Below the pieces are notes generated by a model, which did no database searches, had not been told where the DNA came from, and worked only from the letters and a program-made list of their open reading frames with translations. From Bacillota bacterium (GTDB lineage Bacteria; Bacillota; Clostridia; Peptostreptococcales; Anaerovoracaceae), in the NCBI GenBank assembly GCA_016283945.1, contig JAEENW010000100.1, forward strand, positions 1 to 14,003: DNA of 14,003 bases, in the 5' to 3' direction. The position numbers and the translations under genes are program-made. Below, in pieces: positions 1 to 6,714 of this stretch; position 1 is the stretch's first letter, and each line of letters opens with the position of its first letter.

Positions 1-21
1 TATCAATAGGAGGAAATGCTT

Positions 22-1950
22 ATGGGAGCAAATAAGAGGGTGAGCAGAGTCCTGTCGCTCGTTCTTGCGCTGGCTCTTGTGTTCACCATGTATGTTCCTG
101 TGCACGCTGCGGGCGGAGATCCTAATATCGTTCTGGAGAGCAAGACCGGCTTTGATACCGGTGAGTGCGCTCCCGGAGATGAGGTATCTATCACCGTAGG
201 AGTTACTGAGACCACTTTGGCCAGCTTTACCGGCGGCCTCAAGTTTGATACAGAGCTCTTTGAGTGCACCAGTATCACCGATGCGGATGGAGTCGAAGTC
301 GAAAAGGAATATGGACTTCTGATACAGTATGCGGGCAGAGGTAATGCTGCCACGCCGTGGGAGTCTCTTGCCGCATCTGCTCTGGATGATACTGAAGCCC
401 CTGTCAACAATTCTGGCAATATCGGATTCGCCTTTGTTAACGCGGCAGCCAGCAGAAAGATCTTTGAGGGAACGGTGTTTACCGCAACCTTTAAGGCGCT
501 GAAGGACGGAGAGGCAGAGTTCTATCTGTTCGAGGATTCCGATCAGCTGGATGGCTCTGACAATATTTATCAGAGCGAGAAGATCGAGGATAGCGTTCTT
601 ACCATCACTATCAAGACTCCTGAAGCTCCGAAGGAAGCCCAGAGCCTCACCATGGAGAGCTCCAAGACCGCCACTGTCGGCGACGAGCCCTTCAGTGTAG
701 CTGCCACCGGAGCCAAGACCCCGGTCACCTACACCAGCAGCGATGAGAGTGTAGTTACCGTCGACAGCGAGGGTATGGTCACCGTAGTCGGTGAAGGTAC
801 CGCGACGGTGACCGCGACCGCCGCCGAGGATGAGACCTACGCCGAGGCCACCGCGAGCTGCAAGATCACCGTAAAAGAGAAGAAGGAAGTCGACGAGCTC
901 AGCGCTGATGACGTCGATGCCCCCTTCAACACTGCCACCATCGAGACCGAGCTCACCGGCATCCCCGAGGACGCCGAGGACGTAGAGGTCGAGCTGAGCG
1001 TAGCCAGCGGTTCCGCGATCATCACCAACCTCAAGTTTGACCCCGAGACCGGAAAGATCACCGGAGACGTCGAGGGCGCTGCTGAGGGAGATGAGGTCGA
1101 GGTCACCGTCACCGTCACTTCCTCCAACTACAAGGAAGCGACCACTACCTTCACCGTCAGCTTCGGATCCCAGGCCTACAACATCGTAGTTACCGGAGGA
1201 AAGGCTGACAAGGAGACCGCTCAGGAAGGCGATACCGTCACCATTACCGCTGAAGTCCCCAAGGGACAGAAGTTCAGCAAGTGGACCGTAGCTTCCGGCT
1301 CCGCCGTCGTACTCGATGACGCTACCAAGGCTACCACCACCTTCACGATGCCCGGAGAGGACGTCGACATCACCGCAGAGTTCGTCAAGAAGAGCTCTTC
1401 CGGCGGCGGCAGCTCCTCCGGCAGCAGCAAGAAGTTCACCGACGTACCTGAGGATTCCTACTTCTATGATCCCGTTTACTGGGCAGTAGACAAGGGAATC
1501 ACCAAGGGAACCAGCTCCACCAAGTTCAGCCCGTTCCTCGGAACCACCAGAGCTGACTTCGTGACCTTCCTCTACAGAGCTGAGGGTTCCCCGAAGGTAA
1601 GCGGCGAGACTCCGTTCGAAGATCTCGACAAGGATGCTTACTACTATGACGCCGTGCTGTGGGCGTGGAACAACGGTATCACCATCGGTACCTCCGCCAC
1701 CACCTTCAGCCCGAGCATGACCGTGACCAGAGGCCAGGCTGTGACCTTCCTCTACAGGCACGCTGGTGAGCCCGCTGTCGGAACCGTAAATCCGTTCACC
1801 GATGTTGCTGAGAGTGACTACTACTACAACGCGATCCTCTGGGCCGTGAACAAGAAGATCACCACCGGCACCACCGAGACCACCTTCGAGCCCAACAGGG
1901 ATTCCTACAGGGCCGAGGTCGTGACCTTCCTCTACAGGGAGCTCAAGTAG
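22..1950 (+). CDS. SLH-anchored cell-surface protein with cohesin-like and Ig-like domains
   Basis: Predicted 642-residue exported protein held at the cell wall. A signal peptide spans about residues 1-30 (basic MGANKR, hydrophobic LSLVLALALVF, VHAA before the cut). A cohesin-like beta domain follows at about 34-198, a Big_2-type Ig-like domain at about 208-285, another beta-rich segment at 289-382, and a segment resembling the divergent InlB-type repeat at 386-456. A Ser/Gly linker (457-471) leads to three SLH domains at about 472-523, 531-582 and 591-642, each ending in a TFLYR-type motif. SLH domains bind secondary cell-wall polymers, so the N-terminal part is displayed outward. The start at 22 is preferred over the ATG at 16 because AGGAGG at 8-13 lies 8 bases from ATG22 but only 2 from ATG16. 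All 11 arginines use AGA or AGG. The ligand is unknown; adhesion or scaffolding is inference. Confidence 0.9.
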   Translation: MGANKRVSRVLSLVLALALVFTMYVPVHAAGGDPNIVLESKTGFDTGECAPGDEVSITVGVTETTLASFTGGLKFDTELFECTSITDADGVEVEKEYGLLIQYAGRGNAATPWESLAASALDDTEAPVNNSGNIGFAFVNAAASRKIFEGTVFTATFKALKDGEAEFYLFEDSDQLDGSDNIYQSEKIEDSVLTITIKTPEAPKEAQSLTMESSKTATVGDEPFSVAATGAKTPVTYTSSDESVVTVDSEGMVTVVGEGTATVTATAAEDETYAEATASCKITVKEKKEVDELSADDVDAPFNTATIETELTGIPEDAEDVEVELSVASGSAIITNLKFDPETGKITGDVEGAAEGDEVEVTVTVTSSNYKEATTTFTVSFGSQAYNIVVTGGKADKETAQEGDTVTITAEVPKGQKFSKWTVASGSAVVLDDATKATTTFTMPGEDVDITAEFVKKSSSGGGSSSGSSKKFTDVPEDSYFYDPVYWAVDKGITKGTSSTKFSPFLGTTRADFVTFLYRAEGSPKVSGETPFEDLDKDAYYYDAVLWAWNNGITIGTSATTFSPSMTVTRGQAVTFLYRHAGEPAVGTVNPFTDVAESDYYYNAILWAVNKKITTGTTETTFEPNRDSYRAEVVTFLYRELK

Positions 1951-2013
1951 TCTGAAGTGACGGAAAGCTTCAGAGGCAGCCGCCAAAGCGGCTGACCGGA
2001 CTGAAGACCGGAA
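1951..2013 (+). other. Hairpin-rich 3' UTR of the surface-protein gene
   Basis: Directly after the stop codon lie two perfect 7-bp stems: TCTGAAG (1951-1957) with CTTCAGA (1968-1974), then CAGCCGC (1977-1983) with GCGGCTG (1988-1994) around a CAAA loop. A weaker CCGG/CCGG pair follows before the intrinsic terminator. Such a row could stabilise an abundant mRNA or give a 3'-end-derived small RNA. The stems are seen in the sequence; the role is inference. Confidence 0.5.
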
Positions 2014-2052
2014 CAAAAAAAGGGCCGCGGAGCGAAAGCTCCGCGGTCTTTT
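2014..2052 (+). terminator. Intrinsic terminator of the surface-protein gene
   Basis: A run of A residues (2014-2021) precedes a long GC-rich stem, GGGCCGCGGAGC (2022-2033), a GAAA loop (2034-2037) and the matching arm (2038-2049, with two G-T pairs), ending in TCTTTT. The A-tract and T-tract would let it work from both sides. Confidence 0.85.
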
Positions 2053-2060
2053 CGTATTAT

Positions 2061-2089
2061 AAGACCCCGCGTTAAGCGGGGCCGTTCTT
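2061..2089 (-). terminator. Terminator hairpin after the minus-strand SGNH gene
   Basis: CCCCGC (2065-2070), loop GTTAA, GCGGGG (2076-2081). Read on the minus strand it lies 12 bases past the SGNH hydrolase stop and is followed by TCTTAT. Together with the hairpin at 2022-2049 it separates two convergent genes. Confidence 0.6.
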
Positions 2090-2100
2090 GTATCCAGCTC

Positions 2101-2712
2101 CTAAGCGTCCAGCTGATCCATGCAGATCTTCGCGACCTGAGCGGCTATGAGCTCGCAGCCCCTTTCACTGAAATGCGTGGCGTCGGCATAGCAGGAGTCA
2201 TCGAATCCGCGCGCGAGGGAATAGAGATCGTTCACGGGTACCCCTAGCTCCTTCATGACCCCGGCGGCGGCCTCATTGTAGGACTCTATCTCGCTGTTGA
2301 CGCGCCTGAAATCCCCGCTCTGCTTTTCCTCTATGACGGGGGTCGAGAGGGCGAAGACTATCTTCGCGTTCGGGAACAGCAGGCGTATCCTGGCGTGTAT
2401 GCGCCTCAGCGTGGACGCGTAGACGTCTATGGGATTCAGGGGCTCGTCTCCGTACATGCGGAGCACGTCCCACAGGCCGTTGTTCCAGTGCACGACGTCT
2501 ATCTGCGCGGCGGGGATGGCTCCGGCCCACTTTGTCAGAAACCTGAGGGTATACTGGGTGAAGCGGCAGTTCTCCTCGGGCCCGAGGACGTTGGCTTTGC
2601 CTCGGAGAGCCTCCCTGACGCAGCGTTCGTAACCGGGGCTGAGGAAATTGTTGGCGGACGTGTGGGGCGCGCCGAAGCGGATGGAGTCGCCAATGAGATA
2701 GATGTTCTTCAT
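2101..2712 (-). CDS. SGNH/GDSL-family hydrolase
   Basis: A 203-residue predicted cytoplasmic esterase or lipase-like hydrolase with no signal peptide. The SGNH blocks are visible: block I IGDSIRFG with nucleophile Ser10, a block III-like HWNNGLWD (Asn77/Asn78), and block V DATH with Asp177 and His180 completing the catalytic set. The start is supported by AAGGAG (2721-2726 on the plus strand, read in reverse) 8 bases upstream; an ATG just before it runs straight into a stop. The gene lies 71 bases downstream of the DUF1858 gene on the same strand, with a strong hairpin between them, so co-transcription is uncertain. The natural substrate cannot be read from the sequence; carbohydrate-ester deacetylation is common in the family. 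Confidence 0.85.
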   Translation of the reverse strand: MKNIYLIGDSIRFGAPHTSANNFLSPGYERCVREALRGKANVLGPEENCRFTQYTLRFLTKWAGAIPAAQIDVVHWNNGLWDVLRMYGDEPLNPIDVYASTLRRIHARIRLLFPNAKIVFALSTPVIEEKQSGDFRRVNSEIESYNEAAAGVMKELGVPVNDLYSLARGFDDSCYADATHFSERGCELIAAQVAKICMDQLDA

Positions 2713-2732
2713 GTCATGATCTCCTTACAGAA

Positions 2733-2766
2733 GGCCCCGCGCCTGAGCGCGGGGCCGGTCTTTTGT
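2733..2766. terminator. GC-rich hairpin between the DUF1858 and SGNH genes
   Basis: A perfect 10-bp stem GGCCCCGCGC / GCGCGGGGCC (2733-2742 and 2747-2756) with a CTGA loop. The better T-tract (TCTTTTGTTTCT) is on the plus strand; on the minus strand, the direction of the genes, only CTTCT follows, just upstream of the SGNH ribosome binding site. It may be a weak minus-strand terminator, or a block against antisense transcription. Confidence 0.6.
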
Positions 2767-2783
2767 TTCTCTGTGCGGTATGC

Positions 2784-3002
2784 CTAGCCCTCGGCGAGCT
2801 TCGCGTTGAGCTTGGCGAGCACCTCGTCAGGGTCCATCATGTGGCCCTCGATGGCGTCGCGGAGGTTCTCCTCCTGGGCCGCGGGGCAGCCGACGCAGTT
2901 CATGCCGAGCTCGATGAGCACGGGCACGAGCTCGGGATACTCATCCACGAGCTGCGCGATGATCATGTCGCCGGTAACGGCGGGCTTGGTCTGAGCGGAC
3001 AT
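2784..3002 (-). CDS. DUF1858-type redox disulfide protein (hybrid-cluster-associated family)
   Basis: A 72-residue protein matching the small DUF1858 family, known as the hybrid cluster protein-associated redox disulfide domain. The N-terminal part resembles the usual MI...LV.EYPE...VLIELGM pattern, and the CxxC pair Cys36-Val-Gly-Cys39 is the expected redox or metal-binding site. The rest is helical with an ENLRDAIEGH segment. Its ATG overlaps the upstream lipoprotein stop as TAATG, which suggests translational coupling. No hybrid cluster protein gene is in the window, so the partner is unknown. In the family these proteins are linked to anaerobic redox or nitrogen-oxide metabolism, but direct function is poorly defined. 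Confidence 0.85.
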   Translation of the reverse strand: MSAQTKPAVTGDMIIAQLVDEYPELVPVLIELGMNCVGCPAAQEENLRDAIEGHMMDPDEVLAKLNAKLAEG

Positions 3003-3787
3003 TACTGGGCCGCCTTGACGGAGGTGATGTGCGGATTAGCGCCCTCGTACCAGTAGAGGAAGCCCTCGAGGTCGATGACGTCGCCGATGTTCAGAGCCTT
3101 GACGGCCTGGTAAACGTCGGTCTCGGGTCCGCAGAGGTAGGACTCAACGGTGAAGTTGTAGGTCTGTCCGTCCTTGGAAACGTTGAAGTAGAGGTCGTTG
3201 CCCTCAGAACCGGAGCCGTCCCAGTTGTAGAGGAAGGGGACTTCCTTTTCCTTGCCGTCCGCGTCCTTGAACGTGGAAGGCTCGACGGTCATGCCCTTGA
3301 AGCTCACGAACTCGTTCTGGTGGTCGATGAGCTCTTCCTTGCCGAGGAGATCGGTGACGTCCTTGGCTTCGGCGATGAAGCTTCCGTCCATGATCTGGTA
3401 GGCGGCGTCGATGATCTCGACTTCGCCGGACCATTCGGCCTTGTAGCCGCTGACGATGATCCTGGTGCCGGGAACGAGCTTATCGTACTCCTCCTCGGTG
3501 CAGGCCATGTTGTAGAGGAAGTAAGCTCCGTCCTCGGCCTGGGTGTAGAAGGTTCCCTTGCCGTCCCACCAGGACTGCTTGGCCTGTACATAGGTGTCGA
3601 CGGTAACGGAGGTGTCGAGAGCGGCGGCTACGAAATCGTCGTGGCTCATGATGACGACCTCGGGCTCCTTGGTCTCTTCCTGCTGCTGAGGCTCGGGCTC
3701 CTTGGTCTCGGGCTGCTTCTTCTCTCCGCAGGCGGCGAAGCTGAAGATTATGGCCAGAGCGAGGAGCACTGCAAAGATCTTTTTCAT
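3002..3787 (-). CDS. Lipoprotein with OB-fold-like domains, function unknown
   Basis: A 261-residue predicted lipoprotein. The N-terminus MKKIFAVLLALAIIFSFAAC has a basic start, a hydrophobic core and a lipobox (FAAC, Cys20 lipidated). A low-complexity linker rich in Glu, Pro, Gln and Lys follows (about 21-45). The remainder looks like two beta-rich OB-fold-type domains (about 50-130 and 140-258), judged from alternating hydrophobic strands with segments such as GTRIIVSGYK and GDVIDLEGFLYW. An in-frame ATG at 3907 exists, but the start at 3787 is chosen because it gives the signal sequence and has AAGGAG about 7 bases upstream. First gene of a minus-strand set and translationally linked to the DUF1858 gene. 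No enzyme motif is recognised; a binding role at the membrane surface is a guess. Confidence 0.85.
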   Translation of the reverse strand: MKKIFAVLLALAIIFSFAACGEKKQPETKEPEPQQQEETKEPEVVIMSHDDFVAAALDTSVTVDTYVQAKQSWWDGKGTFYTQAEDGAYFLYNMACTEEEYDKLVPGTRIIVSGYKAEWSGEVEIIDAAYQIMDGSFIAEAKDVTDLLGKEELIDHQNEFVSFKGMTVEPSTFKDADGKEKEVPFLYNWDGSGSEGNDLYFNVSKDGQTYNFTVESYLCGPETDVYQAVKALNIGDVIDLEGFLYWYEGANPHITSVKAAQ

Positions 3788-3863
3788 TTTAATTCTCCTT
3801 TTCTTCTGTGAAAGAATGGGTCTCCGCGTGCGCGCGTTATCGGCGCGGACGCAGACAAAAAAT

Positions 3864-3891
3864 ATTATACCCGAATGCACCGCTAAAGCAA
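3864..3891 (-). promoter_or_regulatory. Promoter of the lipoprotein-DUF1858 genes
   Basis: On the minus strand, TTGCTT (3886-3891) and a perfect TATAAT (3864-3869) are separated by 16 bases, with GGG directly before the -10 box. It lies about 77 bases upstream of the lipoprotein start and faces away from the promoter at 3901-3931. Confidence 0.7.
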
Positions 3892-3900
3892 GTCCATATC

Positions 3901-3931
3901 TTGACAATCGGGCTCTTCGGGCGGGTATAAT
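3901..3931 (+). promoter_or_regulatory. Promoter of the lyase-flavoenzyme pair
   Basis: Perfect TTGACA (3901-3906) and perfect TATAAT (3926-3931) with a long 19-base spacer, 38 bases upstream of the ATG at 3970. The long spacer would normally weaken it or make it depend on DNA twist or an activator. The -35 boxes of the two divergent promoters are only 9 bases apart. Confidence 0.7.
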
Positions 3932-3969
3932 CTACTTGAAAACACCGCATTTTTTGAAAGGAGCGCCTT

Positions 3970-5457
3970 ATGGAAAGAAGGGGAAGGATAGACGTCGATA
4001 TCTCGGGCAAGTTGCAGGAGATGTCGCTTCCGAACATGAAGAGGCAGTTCTCTGTGCTCTTCGGCGAGATGACCCTGGTGAACAGGGCTCACACGGTCAT
4101 GCTCTACGAGAGGGGAGTCCACAGCCGCGAGACCGCGGCGGAGATCCTGAAGACCATAGACCGCATCGAGGAGGAGCTGACGCCGGACGATCTCAGCCTG
4201 CAGAACGGCGAGGACCTCTACATGAACGTAGAGCACCAGATGATAGCCCGCATGGGCGCCGGAGCGGGCAAGATGCACACCGGGCGCAGCCGCAACGACC
4301 TCTTCAGCTGCCTGCAGCGCATGGTCTGCAGGAGGGAGCTCCTGAAGGTCATGCGCTCCGCCTCCGAGCTCGAGGAACTGCTCCTCGGCTTCGCTGAGAA
4401 GAACGTCGACACCGTGATGACCGGCTACACGCACCTTCAGCCGGCTCAACCCACGACCGCAGCGCACTTCGTCACCTCGTATCTCGAGATGCTGCAGAGG
4501 GACATGAAGCGCCTCAGGGCGGCTTACGGCAGCGCCAACCTCAACGCCCTCGGCGGCGCCGCCTTCGCGGGCACGGGCTTCCCCATAGACAGGGAGAGGA
4601 CCGCCGAGCTGCTCGGCTTCGACGGCCTCGTCGAGAATACCTGGGACAGCGTAGCCTCCAAGGACTTCTTCATGGAGGCGGAGGCCGCCTACGGCATTAT
4701 GCAGAGCAGCTTCAGCCGCTTCGCGACCGACCTCTACACCTGGTGCACCGACGAGTTCGGATTCTGGGAGTTCGGGGGTCAGGTCTCCGGGCAGAGCTCC
4801 ATCATGCCGCAGAAGAAGAATCCCACGGTCCTCGAGAACATCCGCTCGCTCGCGGGCGACGGGGCTTCCGCCTTCGGGCTCTCGGCTCTCACGGTCAAGA
4901 ACACCCCGCTGAGCTTCATACTCGACGGCCACCGCATGAGCGACGACTTCATGGACGCGACGAACTCGGTGCTCGCGAGCCTCGAGTACATGAAGGAGGC
5001 TCTGCGCTATTCCAGCGTGCACAAAGAAAGGGCGCTCAGGATGGCTGAGCGCAACTTCTGCACAGTGACCGCGCTCGCGGACCATCTGGTATCAGAGTAC
5101 GGCATCCCGTTCAGGGAGGCCCACCACATCACAGGAGGCATGGTCGGCGACGCCAAGGAAGCCGGCCTCGACGTCACCGGCATGGACGCGGCCCTGCTGG
5201 GCAAGTGGGCGGAGATCATACTCGGGCACGGGCTCCCCGCGACGGACGAGGAGGTGCGCGCCGCGCTGCTCCCCGTGAGCAATGTGGAGTCCAAGAAATG
5301 CGCCGGCGGGCCCTCGCCGGAGCGCGTCAGGGACATGATAGCGCATCTGAGCGCTCAGGCCGCCGCGGATGCTGCCTGGACGGAAGAGGCAGCCGGAAGG
5401 ATCGAGAGGGCTTACGCGGGTCTCAGAGTCGCCGCGGACGAAATAATCGGAAAGTAG
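3970..5457 (+). CDS. Argininosuccinate-lyase-superfamily enzyme, divergent ArgH-like
   Basis: A 495-residue member of the fumarase/aspartase superfamily, closest in look to argininosuccinate lyase. Conserved pieces: HTGRSRND at 103-110, GYTHLQPAQP at 152-161 (His155 aligns with a catalytic His), SSIMPQKKNP at 276-285 with the catalytic Ser, and GGPSPERV near the C-terminus. True ArgH features are altered. The N-terminal WGGRF is absent; the D-I-x-G-S-x-A-H substrate loop reads MTLVNRAH; the Gly before SS is Gln275; and the arginine-side motif Y-N-x-D-x-Q-x-D-K is replaced by FILDGHRMSDD (316-326). The start has AAAGGAG 6 bases upstream. No argG or other arg gene is nearby; the partner is a flavin reductase 69 bases downstream. 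A lyase reaction releasing fumarate or a similar unsaturated acid is likely; the substrate is unknown. Confidence 0.8.
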   Translation: MERRGRIDVDISGKLQEMSLPNMKRQFSVLFGEMTLVNRAHTVMLYERGVHSRETAAEILKTIDRIEEELTPDDLSLQNGEDLYMNVEHQMIARMGAGAGKMHTGRSRNDLFSCLQRMVCRRELLKVMRSASELEELLLGFAEKNVDTVMTGYTHLQPAQPTTAAHFVTSYLEMLQRDMKRLRAAYGSANLNALGGAAFAGTGFPIDRERTAELLGFDGLVENTWDSVASKDFFMEAEAAYGIMQSSFSRFATDLYTWCTDEFGFWEFGGQVSGQSSIMPQKKNPTVLENIRSLAGDGASAFGLSALTVKNTPLSFILDGHRMSDDFMDATNSVLASLEYMKEALRYSSVHKERALRMAERNFCTVTALADHLVSEYGIPFREAHHITGGMVGDAKEAGLDVTGMDAALLGKWAEIILGHGLPATDEEVRAALLPVSNVESKKCAGGPSPERVRDMIAHLSAQAAADAAWTEEAAGRIERAYAGLRVAADEIIGK

Positions 5458-5466
5458 GGACATGGA

Positions 5467-5506
5467 TGCCGGAGGGCGCGGTCTTCGGGCGGCGCAACAT
5501 CCGGCA
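5467..5506 (+). other. Inverted repeat in the lyase-flavoenzyme spacer
   Basis: TGCCGGA (5467-5473) is perfectly complementary to TCCGGCA (5500-5506) across 26 bases, in the 69-base gap before the flavoenzyme. There is no T-tract, so it is not an obvious terminator; a processing or translation-control hairpin is possible. Confidence 0.35.
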
Positions 5507-5526
5507 GCTTAGAGGAAGGGGGAAAC

Positions 5527-6513
5527 ATGGTAAACGAGAAGATCAGGATCAGAGGCCTGGAGCTCAGGGGGCGCATCGCCATGCCTCCCATGGCGACAGA
5601 AAAGTCCAAAGACGGGCGCATCACGCCCGAGATGGTCGAGTATTACGCCGCGAGGGCGAAGAATCCCGAGCTCGGCCTCATCATTACCGAGCACAGCTAC
5701 GTCGACATCCGCGGCAAGGCTAGCCCGTTCCAGGTCTCCGTCGCCTCGGACGACTGCGTGGAGGGCTTCGCTGCGCTCGCGGACGCGGTGCACCGCGAGG
5801 GAGCCCGAATATTCGTCCAGATCAATCACGCGGGCGGAAGGGCGCGCGAGGAGGTCACCGGAAGTGAGGCGCTGTCCGCATCGGCGGTTCAGTTCAGCAG
5901 GGGGACTCCCTCCGAGGGAAGGAGCGAGACCGGCAGCGCCAGAGCGCTCAGCGCGGGCGAGATCCTTGAGCTTGAGGAGCGCTTCGTTCAGGCCGCGCTC
6001 AGGGCTGAAAAGGCCGGCTGCGACGGTGTCGAGGTGCACGCCGCGCACGGCTACCTGCTCAATCAGTTCTACTCTCCGCTCGTCAACCGCAGGGATGACG
6101 AGTACGGAGCGCAGAGCGTGGAGAACAGGATACGCTTCGCCTGCGAGACCGTCGCGAAGATCAGGGCAGCCGCGGGCGATGGCTTCGCCATCGCGGTGAG
6201 GCTCGGAGGCTGCGACTACACCGAGGGTGGCAGCACCATAGAGGACGCCGCCGAGGCTTCCGTCCTGCTCGAGAAGGCCGGAGCCGACCTCATCGATATC
6301 ACCGGCGGAATGAACGGCTATATCATCAGGGGCGTGGACGAGCCCGGCTGGTTCGCCCCCATGTCAGCGGCCGTGAAGAAGGCCGTGAGCGTCCCCGTGA
6401 TGGTGACGGGCGGCGTGACGACCGTAGCTCAGGCGGAGAGGATCCTCGAGGATGGCGCGGCCGACATAGTCGGCATAGCCAGGGCGCTGCTGAAGGACCC
6501 CGTGCTGAGGTAG
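5527..6513 (+). CDS. Old Yellow Enzyme-type NADH:flavin oxidoreductase
   Basis: A 328-residue FMN-dependent TIM-barrel reductase of the OYE family, which reduces activated C=C bonds using NAD(P)H. Visible family features: MPPMATEKSKDGRIT near the N-terminus (FMN pocket), QINHAGGR at 98-105, the VEVHAAHGYLLNQFYSPLVN block at 168-187 with the His171/His174 substrate pair, NRRDDEYG, and a C-terminal phosphate-binding TGGV...IVGIARALLKDP. It lacks the Fe-S and second flavin domain of the larger 2-enoate and 2,4-dienoyl-CoA reductases. A GA-rich site (GAGGAAGGGGG) precedes the ATG. The frame ends at TAG immediately after the last barrel motif, earlier than usual, and stays open for 36 more codons. 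Probably in an operon with the ArgH-like lyase. Confidence 0.88.
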   Translation: MVNEKIRIRGLELRGRIAMPPMATEKSKDGRITPEMVEYYAARAKNPELGLIITEHSYVDIRGKASPFQVSVASDDCVEGFAALADAVHREGARIFVQINHAGGRAREEVTGSEALSASAVQFSRGTPSEGRSETGSARALSAGEILELEERFVQAALRAEKAGCDGVEVHAAHGYLLNQFYSPLVNRRDDEYGAQSVENRIRFACETVAKIRAAAGDGFAIAVRLGGCDYTEGGSTIEDAAEASVLLEKAGADLIDITGGMNGYIIRGVDEPGWFAPMSAAVKKAVSVPVMVTGGVTTVAQAERILEDGAADIVGIARALLKDPVLR

Positions 6514-6624
6514 GGGAGCGGCGGGATCACCGACGATCGTCTTCCTTGGAACGGACGCGCCGCGTCTAAGCCCGCACGGGACATGCTCGCCGCGCTGAAG
6601 GCGCGGGGCATACGCGCCTATTGA
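6514..6624 (+). other. Open in-frame tail after the flavoenzyme TAG
   Basis: After the TAG at 6511-6513 the same frame runs for 36 sense codons to TGA (6622-6624). By my count 27 of the 36 third positions are G or C, like the neighbouring genes, and the end reads as a plausible helix (RDMLAALKARGIRAY). It could be the former C-terminus cut by a nonsense mutation, a readthrough extension, or chance. It has no good independent start. The remaining gap to 6846 holds two terminator hairpins and an AT-rich segment before the next gene with no clear -35 box. Confidence 0.4.
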
Positions 6625-6644
6625 ACATATCGAGTCATAATAAC

Positions 6645-6675
6645 GAAAGGCCCCGCATTTTATGCGGGGTCTTTC
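6645..6675 (+). terminator. Intrinsic terminator of the lyase-flavoenzyme operon
   Basis: A 14-bp stem: GAAAGG plus CCCCGCAT (6645-6658), loop TTT, ATGCGGGG plus TCTTTC (6662-6675), with one G-T pair. The A-rich and T-rich ends make it usable from either side. Confidence 0.85.
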
Positions 6676-6687
6676 ATGTAATTTGAT

Positions 6688-6714
6688 CCCCGCGCCAGGC
6701 GCGGGGTCGTTCTT
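6688..6714 (+). terminator. Second tandem terminator-like hairpin
   Basis: A perfect 8-bp stem CCCCGCGC / GCGCGGGG (6688-6695 and 6699-6706) with a CAG loop, followed by TCGTTCTT. It starts 13 bases after the previous hairpin and has the same core and tail as the hairpin at 2065-2089. Confidence 0.6.

Noticed and set aside
3029..3811. 260-codon plus-strand open frame opposite the lipoprotein gene
   Set aside because: Low-complexity Val/Leu/Gly-rich translation opposite a gene with a clear lipobox, ribosome binding site and promoter.
3883..5085. 400-codon minus-strand open frame opposite the lyase gene
   Set aside because: It is a mirror of the well-supported lyase gene; composition is His/Val/Glu-rich with no domain, typical of an antisense frame in GC-rich coding DNA.
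5463..5513. 16-codon open frame between the lyase and flavoenzyme genes
   Set aside because: Begins 6 bases after the lyase stop with no convincing ribosome binding site; no support beyond an ATG and a stop.
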